Origin: Klebsormidium nitens
Taxonomy: Eukaryota > Streptophyta > Klebsormidiophyceae > Klebsormidiales > Klebsormidiaceae
DNA: 38,822 nucleotides
Assembly (NCBI GenBank): GCA_000708835.1
Contig: DF237686.1
Span: forward strand, 1 to 38,822
Reading direction: 5' to 3'
The notes under the pieces are model-generated. The model made no database searches. It saw only the letters and a program-made list of their open reading frames with translations, and was not told the DNA's origin. Shown piece by piece: positions 26,496 to 36,938 of the stretch (its first letter is position 1; each line of letters begins with the position of its first letter). Position numbers and translations under genes: made by a program.

Positions 26496-29400
26496 ATGAT
26501 CCATCTGCATCGGCTGCGCGCAAGGATGGCGGAAGCCACTGCGTCGGCGTGCAAGGCGACCTCTGCTGCGGCCGAGGCTCCACCAGGGCGGGCCGGCCCG
26601 CAAATGGCCGCGGGTGGCCCGGCCGCTGAGGCCGTCTCTATGGCTGCGGCAGAGCCAGAGCTGCTGGCCCAGCCCTCTGAAATGGACTCTTCGGGAATCA
26701 GTTGGGTTCAGAAGTGGACGAGGTGGCGGCCAACATCCGAGAAGGAGCTTCTGAGGGCGGAGCAGAAACTGTTCACATTGGTCAAGTGAGTGGAATCTTG
26801 AAGGACAGTGCACAGAAAGATCACGTCGGCTTTCTGTTTTCACAGGGGTCGACGGTCATGTAGAATCTATAGTCAGAGCCGCTTCAAGCCTATCATTTCA
26901 GCTGCTGGAATGGAGTCAGAAAATCTCAACGGTCAGGTTTTTGGCAGCTTGGGATCAACGATTCTACCAGCGCTCTTTTGGATTCAGCTGCTAGATTTGA
27001 TCATGGTCGAATAAAACCCCATGCAGAAGTTGCAAGCTAACGGCATTTGTTAGTGGAAAGAAGGTATCAGTCTGGATTCCACTGCGGAAGTCCTGGAGCT
27101 TTTACCTAGATCTTGTATGATTACCTAGATCTTGTATGAATGCAGTTTCACTGCTAAATGCGACTTGTACTGACTGCAGGACCCCAGTGCGACAATTCCA
27201 TGTGCCAGTCCCTCCGCCCCTCCCGCTGCAGTCAAAACTTCTTTCCCCCAGCTCATGGTTCAGGGAACGCAACCCCACCTATCAAATGCGGACCGCCACG
27301 ATAGACTCCTCTAATCCCTCCGCGCCAACTCTTGTTGTCACCCATGGTTACGGAGCCGCCCTTGGCTTCTACTTCAGGTCAGCCTAGGATTGTCATTTGG
27401 CTGGTGTTGCCGTATGTATTTCTGGATATCTGAAAGTGCGAAGGAGAGTCTGGGATTCACATTGTTCTGCGGTTTGCATGTGTATTCGCATAAAGAACCG
27501 ACTGAGACATCCAGTAGCAGGGATTCGACATTTGGAATGCCAATGGCTGTTCCATTCAGAGTCATCAGCAGCCCCGTCAGAAGTTTTGCAAATGGCAGAA
27601 GGCCGCTGATCTTGGTTACATATTTGGATTGCTGTGTGTCCATTATAATCTGGATGTGTTGAGCTGGCCCTGATCCTTTCTCATGATCTTTTCTGCAGGA
27701 ACTTTGACGTCCTTGGCAAGTATTTCAAGGTACACGCAGTGGACATGCTTGGGTGGGGAGCTTCTAGCCGGCCAGAGTTCACACCAAGGACAACAGAAGG
27801 TGAGGCCGCAAAGTGGCGTGCCAAATTGTTTTTTTGGTTCAGTGACCGGTCGTCGCCCGAGATTGGCTCCATTAGCCACATCAACGCCCTTCTAAGCCTT
27901 GGGAAGCTGGAGTGCCAAATTCAAATCTCTGATCTGTGTTCTTCTCAGAAAGGGTCCTGAGGATCTCGTTCAATCTTCTAACGATAGTAGAAGTCACTGA
28001 ACCTGATTTCACTTGGACACATCTTCACGGTCTTCCGCGTCAGAATAGAACGCTCTCTGAACCTGTGTGAGATCGCAGCTGGTCGCTGCAGCTGGTCGTC
28101 GTAGCTTGCATCAAACTCCTGGCTCCAGCAAACGCTGAGGAACAGGCGATAAATCCGGACGTTCCGCTGCAGAGACGGAAGCTTTCTTCATCGACTCCCT
28201 GGAAGAGTGGCGGAAGGCGATGAAGATCGACAAGATGGTGCTCATGGGGCACTCCTTTGGGGGATACATGTCCGCCCAATATGCGCTCAAGGTAGGATCC
28301 ATATACTTCTGTTTGACTAGCAAGCAACGTCTCCTGTGGTTTTCAAGGTGGCGGGGGTGCCAGTGCCCAAGATTCCATCATTCTTTGCACATGCTCGAGA
28401 ATCATGCCCTGCAGTCACTCGCTCCGATGTTTACACAGGTTTGGCACGAGCTTGAATCCAGGAACCGAAGTGAGGTGTAGCATCCCTCTCCCCACTACTC
28501 AAATCATTCCCATCCACTGGAAAGTCGTCACTTTGTACGGTCACAAAGATTGCTGTGTCGTTTAGCGCGCCGGAAAAAAGTTCTGTAACTTTTCATAGCT
28601 CTGGGGACCCTAAAGGGTTAGGCAGCCGTTAATCCATTTTGTGCCGTTTCGTTTCTTCCCCAGTACCCCGAGAACATCCAGCACCTCATTCTAGTTGGGT
28701 GTGCCGGCGTGGGCCATGCGGGCGAGACGCTGGAAAACTTCAAGAAGACCTGGAAGGGATCCCTATCCAATTTCATCTGGGAGCGGAATGTCACACCGCA
28801 GGGCTTCATCAGGTAAACGACTTGGTATTGACTGACTGGCACTCTTTTCTGGGTTTCGCGTGGAGATTGGGGCTCCTTCCAAAAGGGCACATGCGGGCTC
28901 GTTCTGCGACCGTTCCCCCATGAAAGTTGATGAAGGGTCGATTGCAGGAACGTCTTCGACGAGGTTAGTACGACGGTAACGTCACCTCATTGTGCTGCCC
29001 ATTCGATTGAACATCCCCGCCTCGAGCAAAGGCCACCGTACGAGTTCTTTGCAAGACAGCCAATCTCAGACTTTGAAGGCTTTAAGACATTCGATGACCC
29101 TCAACATCACGGAGTCGGCCTCACTGAGTCGGCCTTTCACAAAGCATTTCTGTTCAGAGGCTTCTACAGGAAGTTTGCCAAGCAAGGTGCTTGATTGTTC
29201 TCTTCCAATAAACCGCTTTCTGAAGCACCCAGCTACCTTAAGATCATGTTTAGAGGCTTCTACCTCTCAATCTGCGCTTATCTCTTATCCTTCCTGTGAC
29301 GAGATACTCTGTTAACCTACTGTTGTTAAACAGACTGATGATTTTCGGATAGATTCCCCAGCTAACGAGAAGTTTTGAGCGCACGCCCTACGATCGCCTG

Positions 29401-31263
29401 TTAACAGGCGTTTCGAAGCCATGTTTTAAGACGGAATGACTGTCACCTCTTCTCGCGTGGTCGTCAGTCGCTATTTCGTCTTACAGGATTGGCCCAACGA
29501 TTCAGTAGGACAGTTTGCGTTGGCAACTACACGGATAAGTGCGGAGAGCCTTGGGGTTGAGCTCCACAACCCGCTTTCAACATTCTCACCCTTTTGGTGG
29601 TTTATTTAGACTGGCCTGCCCCTGGTTTGGGACTGCGTCTCTTGCAACAATACCGGCCAGCCTCTAGAAACACTCGCCAGATGCGGAAACGCACCTCGTC
29701 CCGAGCTCTCTGAAGTACCCGAACCTTCTTTCAAAGTTCTGTAATCTGACCGCTTGTGTTTGCCATTGCAGGTCAATCGGCCCCATGGGCCCACGCTTTG
29801 TGCGCGGCTACACGAGCGTACGCTTTGGGAGCCGCGCGCAGGGGGAGCCCTTCACGGAAGAAGAGCGGCAGCTGTTCACCGAGTACATGTACCATACCAT
29901 TGCGGCGCGCGGGAGCGGCGAGCTCGCGCTGAAGCACATCTTCCAGCTGGGGGCATATGCTAGGCAGCCGCTTCTTGACAAGTGAGTTTGGAATGGTTGA
30001 GATTACTAGAACGGTTATATCTACCACCGCAAAAATTCGCGGGAATTGGGCTATGAAACTAAAATCCTAGGGTATATAAAGCCCGTCCCTTTGGGCCCTG
30101 CTGATGTCAAGAAGCTCTCTTTGGTTCGATCATAAGAGTCTCTGGGTCTTCTGATCTTTTGGGGACAAGTGACTCTGGATTTATTGAGGTTCTGGAGCCC
30201 GTCCCTTTGGGCCCTGCTGATGTGAAAAAGCTTCTTTGGTTCACTAATGAGATTCTCGGGGATTTTCCTCTTGGGGAGCTGCTGCTGGACAGGTGAATGG
30301 GGGTCGCGGCCTGCTGGTTTTGACGACAAAGTTTGCTTCTCTCACAGAGCTCAGGAAAGTCGACCCCGCTGATCGTGCATCATTTGTTCGGGTTGGCGGG
30401 AGGTCTTGGATGGTTCCCGAATGTGCTGACCTCGCGTTGGCTCATATAACCAGAGTGATATCAGCATGACGATCGCCTGCGGGTGTAAGTAGCAATTAGT
30501 TGGTCATACATCCTTTGCTTTGGTACAAGTGTTCTTCTATTGACTCATCTGCGCATCCGGTCTGAAAAAGTGGTTTGTTTGCGCTTGGCTAAGCGCACGG
30601 GTCAGAAACATTGGGTCAAATGCAGATTAGTTACAGTAAGGGGAAGTCTTCTGGTGAGGTGATGGAACGCGAGCTCGAGATTAAAACTCTCTCGGGACCT
30701 GGTTCGATGAGCTTACTGTGGGACTGGGCAGAGAATTTGCTAGCCTTGTATGGTTATGCGATGCTTCGTTGGCAGTCGCTTGTCTGGACCGCGCTCATCC
30801 TCGATTGCTTGCGTGCAGAGTGGCCGAGTTGAAAGTACCGACGACATTCATTTACGGCATGCAAGACTGGATGGACTACCGGGCTGGCGAGTTGGCGACC
30901 AAACTGATGACCGTTCCTTCAGAAGTCATCCGAGTACCAACGGCGGGGCACTATGTGTTCATGGACAACGCACCGGGTTTCCATGCGGCCGTCTTGACGG
31001 CGTGCAGAACGTTTGTGGATATCGACGGGAAAGAGAAGATAGCTTTCGCAGAAGCGTCGCGAAAGGTAACGGAAGAATTTGAGGCAAGGCAAGCGGAGGC
31101 GGCTGCAAAAGAGCAGGCAGCACGAGTGGCAAAAGCGAGGCACAATATGGAGGGCGGGGAAGAACTAGATGCAGTTTACGACAAACGGCCGGCGCTTGCG
31201 AAGTTTTTCCGCCCGTACTACGGGGAAGTTGGGACGTCAAAAGCGGAGCCCGCCGTAGCTTAG
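26496..31263 (+). CDS. CGI-58: CGI-58/ABHD5-type alpha/beta hydrolase
   Basis: Homologue of plant CGI-58 (At4g24160 type), linked in plants to neutral-lipid homeostasis and reported to have lysophosphatidate acyltransferase and lipase activity. Seven exons, 26496-26785, 27180-27377, 27699-27799, 28173-28291, 28664-28812, 29772-29981 and 30819-31263, give 503 residues with all phases closing. Motifs: THGYG oxyanion loop (151-155), AVDMLGWGASSRPEF, TEAFFIDSLEEWRKAM, GHSFGGY with nucleophile Ser224 (plants keep this serine; animal CGI-58 does not), FIYGMQDWMDY with Asp372, and GHYVFMD with His400 and Asp405, the HX4D acyltransferase motif. The Ala-rich N-terminus is variable. A second in-frame ATG at 26526 is also possible, but the first resembles relatives better. 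About 85 residues follow the conserved core, ending in a charged Ala/Glu/Lys helix, longer than in the Arabidopsis protein. Introns 5 and 6 are long (959 and 837 bases). Confidence 0.94.
27102..27139. repeat. Perfect 19-bp tandem duplication
   Basis: TTACCTAGATCTTGTATGA is present twice without spacer in intron 1 of the CGI-58-like gene, about 40 bases before the acceptor of exon 2. It probably includes or lies near the branch point. Confidence 0.9.
30081..30312 (+). repeat. 116-bp-period direct repeat in intron 6
   Basis: A 27-base word beginning GCCCGTCCCTTTGGGCCCTG is perfect at 30081-30107 and 30197-30223. The following roughly 60 bases of each copy are similar but diverged. The second copy reads as an open frame (around VPLGPADVKKLLWFTNEILG) ending at a good donor-like site near 30293. 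Bases 30348-30470 hold another coding-like stretch (around LRKVDPADRASFVRVGG). It is not part of the CGI-58 protein, because exons 6 and 7 join perfectly without it. It may be a remnant of a transposable element or of another gene; I cannot name the family. Confidence 0.65.
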
Positions 31264-32618
31264 CAGCAGTAGATCAAAAGTGCAAAGTATCTTTGGCCTG
31301 AGGTAGCCAAACACGTACATATTCACCCTAAGAGACAAGATTCATGGCTCGTCATGATTCGACGGTGTTACCGTCCTATGCAACCAGCGCAAGCCGAAGG
31401 ATTGCCTATCTTCTTGCTTATGTAAACGTGCACGCAGAACTTATACACGAGCAAATTGACTGCAACGGACGGTCATCCACGGAACGTGAGCCCCTCGTAT
31501 ATGCATATACATGTGAGATATTGACGGTACGTGCCCAATCCAGCTTTCTTTGGATCGGTCGATCACTTATGTTTGTCACTGGCTCGTTGCTAGCTGTGCA
31601 CCGGACTTTTGATATGCACTATATTGAACAGAAAAAGATCACCCGCGAGAAATGTTTAATGCTGCGCCATTTATACACAGTCGACGCGTCATGCGCGCCA
31701 GATCGATTTGAAAGCAAGTGGAATGATCATGAGACGGGAGTCCTCTACATTCGCGCTTCGGTGCATATATCGATTGCAGTACGTATACTGCATGACGGTC
31801 ACTAAAATTTGCAGCTTTCCGCCGTACAATACGCCCGGCGGCCTTGCAATTGCTTCTAAATTAACCAATTGATCTTTACAAAGCCTATCTGAGACGCGGT
31901 ACTGCGCAATTCATTGCTTAGTGACGCCATGATCCGTTGTACTGTCAGTGTCGCATGTGCGCAGCCGTTATGCACGCCATGATGCAGGTGCGGCCGAAGA
32001 TAAGCTGCCTCTGACGTACTTCGTACGCTTCATATGCTCCCAATGGCCTGGCCGGCGTTGTTGAGAGTGACGGTCACGTACGGTCTTAGTTCGATGCGAA
32101 TAGCCCTGAGCTTAGTACCCATTTCAATATCAAAAAGGGAGAGTTGAACCGGTCACCGAGATTTTCAATGATCAATATACATGTCTGCTGATTGAGCACT
32201 AATCGAGAGTTGAAAAACGATATCCCGCGCGCTGATGCTGCAATGGCAGCTGACAACGATTGTGAATCACAAGTTAAGCTTTCCAAGTCCTGGTTCCGTT
32301 CTTCAATTGACCTTATCAGTAACTCAGCTCTTACGTGCCACTCAAGGCCCTCTCCTATGCACAAGTTTCGTTTGGTGATCGAGCATACAGTGCATTAGAG
32401 GTCTCAGCAATATGATATCATGATGTACTTAGCGGCCTAGCAAACTTACCATCAGGCTACGAGGCTTGCCAATGGTCATGCAGGACTGATCACTCTGTCC
32501 GAAGTCTGCGGTGCCAAACAGTCGACATTCTTGTAGCAGCAAATTTTGTTTCGTCCACAACTCCGCAAGACCCTGGAAGGTCTTTGTTGGCCGCCAGACA
32601 CGCATTTGGTCACTTCAA
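31264..32618. other. Intergenic, CGI-58-like / spherulin copy A
   Basis: This region holds the 3' UTRs of two convergent genes. Around 32428-32460 there is a short stretch similar to 36738-36770, at about the same distance below the stop of spherulin copy B, so the tandem duplication includes 3' flank. One 153-codon open frame is listed separately. Nothing else is recognisable. Confidence 0.5.
31344..31805 (+). CDS. Hypothetical open frame, 153 aa
   Basis: An ATG-started open frame of 153 codons lies 80 bases after the CGI-58 stop. I recognise no family, membrane segment or motif, and amino-acid composition (many His, Ser, Arg, Ile) is not clearly protein-like. It may be a chance open frame within the 3' flank. 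Confidence 0.12.
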   Translation: MARHDSTVLPSYATSASRRIAYLLAYVNVHAELIHEQIDCNGRSSTEREPLVYAYTCEILTVRAQSSFLWIGRSLMFVTGSLLAVHRTFDMHYIEQKKITREKCLMLRHLYTVDASCAPDRFESKWNDHETGVLYIRASVHISIAVRILHDGH

Positions 32619-34311
32619 CTAGGTTGCGTAGCAGCTGAAATACGACGGCAGTGAGTCCCACGGGTTCCCATCCGCTCCGTCATTGGTGACGTAACAATAG
32701 TCATAACCGGCCGCTGCGCACTGGTTGACGATGGAAACGTAGTTGGTGACGTTGGTCGACTGGCAAACCATGGCTGCAATCTTGGCGCGGCAGGGGCTGC
32801 ACGTGTTGGTGTCATTTTGATTTGGATTGGGGACGTACGGCTTGGCCCCGGGATAAGCTCCCGTGCAGAAAATGACGTCGGTGTGTGCCGTGGTAAAGAA
32901 AGGGATGGGGCACCTGAAGAGACCGGGGATCAGGATGCGACTCGGAGCTGCAGACCTGATACGGAGAATGTCAGCAACGAATGACTGAGGAGAGCGAATC
33001 AGACGCTGCAAACTCTGACGGATGCGGTTGGCGATCAATCAATCTAGAGCGTTGTAGACGGGCGGATCCGGAATCAATGCAAAGAGCTTGAGAGAGCTCT
33101 TAAGGGGACAGAATAGCTGAAAGGAGCCGGAGCTCTGAAAGGAAATGCCTCTCCTCAAAAAGCTAGCAAAAGAGCTCTGCGAAAAGGAGCTAAATTAGGA
33201 TTTAACGGAAGAGCATGTGTCTTACATGCCGTGATAGATGGCGTTAGCGACCCAGTTGCCCGCGGTCTGTTCGAACCCGACCACGATCTCGAAGAGGTCA
33301 GTCATGGACGCCTCGAATCTGCCACCCGGGTTAAGCACCCGGGTTCCAGTCACCAGGGCCGCCACATCTTCATAGTAGCTCTTGTCGTAATCGGCACCGC
33401 CCGGGCCCGGGTTGTACTGCAAAGCAGGCCAATGAAGAATTTTGCGGTTTTGAATTGAGTCTAAAACTGACCGGGCGCCAGCCGGGGAAACGGTTCGATT
33501 CGTCGTCAGCCACCACTTTCTGATGGATCGCCCAGCTCTTATCACGACGACAGGTTTGGAAGCGACTCAATAACTGTGGGTGCAGCTCATGACCGAAAGA
33601 CTGCCATGAATTCTCGCTCTAGGAGTTGTGGTGGCTGCCAGCCGTCTAGATCTTAACGTACTTCAGTTCAACGCCAGACCCACATTGAGGTTATTCTGGA
33701 TTCTGGCGTGTCTACTCACAAATCCAACGGCTGGCTGAGGCATCAGAACAGACCGTGAAAGCAAGCTTTTTTGACAGCCCTTTGATCTTAAAGTTCGAAG
33801 ACGCTTTTTTGCTCAACCTGGTTGGGCGAACTTTCCTCTAAGAGTCTCAGAGAAAGTTCTGGGCTTGCAGTTGAGACCACTCGCACATACTGATCCCGCA
33901 GGTTGATCTACTTTCAAGCAGACGCCAACAGTCGCACAGGAAGTTTTGGCTGCCAACCAGGCTGACTACCAGACTTAACACTCGGGTTATTGGACAATTG
34001 ACCGGGCTTTAACCTTGTTTAGGGGCTGGTGAACGCGTAAGTCTGGTTGCTGGACGTATGACCAGTTTCTAACCAGCCCAGAACCGTCCATGCTTAAGGA
34101 CCAAAACTTCCTGTGTCGGAAGGGTTACCGACTGCGCGGCCTGCTTACCCAGGTCGTTCCCTCGTCGAAGAAAACCCCATCCAACACCGGGAAATTCCTA
34201 GCATAAAGCTGGTACTCTGCTTGGACGGCAGAGACCGGCTTGCCGGTGTGCGTGGTCGCAATGTAACCCAAAACCTTAACCCCCCTTGCCCGCAGCTTGG
34301 TGATGCACGGG
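32619..34311 (-). CDS. Spherulin-4-like (GH135-like) protein, copy A, 5' incomplete
   Basis: Relative of the spherulin-4 family, whose fungal member Sph3 is a GH135 glycoside hydrolase acting on galactosaminogalactan. Exons, minus strand: about 34311-34149, 33416-33226 and 32913-32619, with phases closing to TAG at 32621-32619. Motifs: PCITKLRARGVKVLGYIATT, LDGVFFDEGTTW with the Asp-Glu pair that matches the catalytic acids of Sph3, then RVLNPGGRFEASMTDLFEIV and VVGFEQTAGNW, and the C-terminal signature GNPWDSLPSYF. The last exon has 8 cysteines in 98 residues, suggesting a secreted disulfide-bonded protein. The part corresponding to the first beta strands and to the NPNSGPG motif seen in copy B is not found upstream of 34311, where only an acceptor-like CAG stands. 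So the gene either has distant 5' exons or is truncated. No signal peptide is visible. Confidence 0.72.
33935..34115. mobile_element. 181-bp MITE-like element
   Basis: A perfect 15-bp inverted repeat, CACAGGAAGTTTTGG at 33935-33949 and its complement at 34101-34115, is flanked on both sides by TCG (33932-33934, 34116-34118), a likely 3-bp target-site duplication. No coding capacity. Inside, two diverged 32-bp units near 33984-34015 and 34047-34078 follow the pattern GGTT..TGGAC...TGACC...AACC, each imperfectly palindromic. It sits in the intron between exons 1 and 2 of spherulin copy A. Copy B's corresponding intron is about 190 bases shorter and lacks it. A 3-bp duplication with CAC-start termini recalls CACTA-type elements, but that link is tentative. 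Confidence 0.7.
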
Positions 34312-36938
34312 CTGTATGCAGCGCTAAGTGTACGGCGCACGGTACCCCTTGCGCACCTCTTGTGGTTTACGTGGATCGCCGTGTAAGAGACTATATGCAA
34401 AGGCTGGGAGACTGTGAGCTGATTTGTGCCAACTTGAAGTTGCGGGGGCAGATACAGGAACGTTCGGAAAAGGTCATGAGAATGAGGTCGTGAAGATGCG
34501 AAGTTGGGATGAATGAGCGGAGTGCAAGCTGGAGAGGATGGCCGTTGCTATATGTAAATGTTGAGAAGGTCGACGCGCGCGATCAGTGATGCGCGTATAT
34601 ATCAGCCGTTTTGAAGCCCATTTTTGCGACCCTTCATCCGGATATTCGCTCCGGTCTGTTCGAGACCGTTTCTGTCTCGAGAGCTTTTCAAACCTTGTAA
34701 CTCACTGACGGCGTCTCGAAAACGGCCCTTTAAGACTGAATGGTTTTCGAACTGTTCAGCCAGGCCGTTTGAGACCAGCAAAGTCTTGCGAGGCGTGAGC
34801 TTTGAGACTCACCCGTCCTCACTTTGGAGACCACCTTGATGTCAAAGCGATGTTCTCGAAAAGATATAATGGATTCTGGACTTACTTACGATCGTCCCGG
34901 GAAGACCGAGCCTCGACCAAGGCCCTCTGGATGGTATCATCTGTACATTTGTGTCGTCCGAAGGACGTGTTAGAATCTGCACTACGTCTTGGAGGAGGCT
35001 GCGCCGCCGGGCCGGCGCGCGGTCCATACGACCCGGCAGCCCCCGCGGCGCGGCCGCGGCCTGGGCGGCCGCCAGGCCCGACGAGAGAGACGCGCAGAGA
35101 AAGGAGCTGATTGGCAAAGTTAAGACGTAAGATGGGGCTTTCTGTAAATGCGCGGGGCTGGCCCCACGATGGGTACCAGCAGGACACCAGAATCGGAGCG
35201 AACCCCAAAGTCTCGCTTCAAGTCACCCCCAAGGTAACTCGAATTTGACGTCCAATTTCTCCTTCACGCACGCAAAAATTGAAAAAAGTACTTGGATGTC
35301 AGAATCGAAGCCGCTTAGAACCCAAGCAGAGTGGGCAGCCAGCTTTCGTATCTCCGCGAGACGGCGCCCGCAACAACGAAGCAGCGGAGCTGGGTCTAGC
35401 AAGGCCTCTGGCCACGGTAAAACCAGACATCCGGAAAAGTTGTCGAAGGGCGCCCGTAATGCTTTGGTGAATCTGAAAAGCGGGTGGCGCTCTCGTCTGC
35501 CGGTGCAGTACCGGAACGGGAACGGGCCGGAACGGATCAGCTGAATGTCAAGGAGTCCGCAGAGCATACCGGATTATAGTTCTCCGACCGGCTGTGCGCG
35601 CGCGCAGTACGGCGCGTCGCCCGCGGGGTTTTCGGACGCGTACGCGTGTCGCGGTCATGGTGCAAGGCCGGCGTCCGCGCTGCCGCACCTGGGCGTCCGG
35701 ATCGAGAATGGATACGCGGAACGGAAGCCACTTTATTGCAGACGAGACGAGCTCCAACAGTCGCTCTACCGCTCAGGAAGAGGATGCAATTCAGCCGGCT
35801 GCGGTGCTCAGTCCTCCACGTGCGCCCGTGCTTTCTCTCACCTCACCGCCCCTCCAGTGTGCTTCTGAAGGCAAGCTTTGCCGTCAACAGCTAACCCCGG
35901 CGCGACTCTTCGACCACGCAGTCGAAAGAGGAAGTGGGTCCATATAGCAGCAGTCTGCGGCACCAGAAGATGGTGGTTGGCCGGAAAGGAGCGAGTTGGA
36001 AAGGCGGACAGGGGTTGAGACGGGAGATAAATAGGTCTTCGGAATCACATGGATTGTGTTGGATTACACGGCTGAAAAAATTCAACGCATTGCAAGGTTA
36101 TGGGATCTGAAGCGGACAATCAAGGAGGTATGAAAGGCTTGAGGCAAGGAAGGGTAGCCCCATTCAAGTGGGGGACTCAACATGCTTTAAGCCCCAGTCC
36201 ACCGGTGAGCTTGTCACGTTATGCGTCTAGTAAGCTTGCAGCAGAGTGTCACACTGCAAAATGCGAGTGCTCGTCTTTTGGATGCCAGTACCTATGTCTC
36301 TACCGTTCGCAACCACGAGTAGAATTTTCACTGCATAGGACTAGTATGATTGAGCCTCTGATATGGATCAAAGCAATCGTCAGACCTACTCTCGGGTCCG
36401 GCGACAGAAGCCAACCCCGGGCCAGCGCTTACAAGGGAGGTTTCAAGTTCTCCGACGCACCTATGTTGTGTTTCGTGCACTGAACGTCCCAGCCCGTGAG
36501 CTGGTCACTAAGCTACAATACTCGTGTGCTGATCGAGACAGTGCAACTTCGGCCAATCATGGTACGATCTACAGGATACACATGGTCGGTTAGCTTCCAA
36601 ACATGCTCCTACTTGTATCTCACTGGATCCTGCATACCAGAATTCTTCTCAACCCTTACAGGCCATTTACCGACGTTCTATTCGTACACAAAGTCCTGCT
36701 CGTCGAGCTTACAGAGTAGCGGTCAATCCAATACTGACTTAAGTTAGCGGCCCAGCAAATGTATCATCGTGCATCAAGACTGTCAAGAGGTTCACGACAG
36801 AAAACATTGTCAGTGCGGTGCAGACATCTGACAATATTACAGCAACGACAATTTAACACGAGTCTCTCTCAAAACTGCCGAAACCTATAACGCCTCCAGT
36901 CGCGTGGCCGCCAGCTGGCATCCCATTTGTCCGCCCAA
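34312..36938. other. Region between the spherulin copies
   Basis: 2.6 kb with no gene I can support. It contains a stretch with repeated GTCTCGA/CGAGACC-like words at 34650-34810. A very GC-rich island lies at about 34995-35070, and another CpG-rich segment at 35590-35700 with several short open frames on both strands, none recognisable. If copy A has further 5' exons they would be here, but I found no segment resembling the N-terminal part of copy B. Confidence 0.4.

Noticed and set aside
29111-29140. Short repeat of GAGTCGGCCT in intron 5.
   Set aside because: Only two 10-base copies; likely a chance or slippage event with no further structure.
30051-30329. Treating the repeated unit in intron 6 as an extra exon of the CGI-58 gene.
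   Set aside because: Exons 6 and 7 join exactly in phase and match the plant proteins without any insertion there.
35545-35947. Open frames of 107 and 117 codons, plus strand.
   Set aside because: Overlapping frames in a CpG-rich patch, no family resemblance and no sensible splice context.
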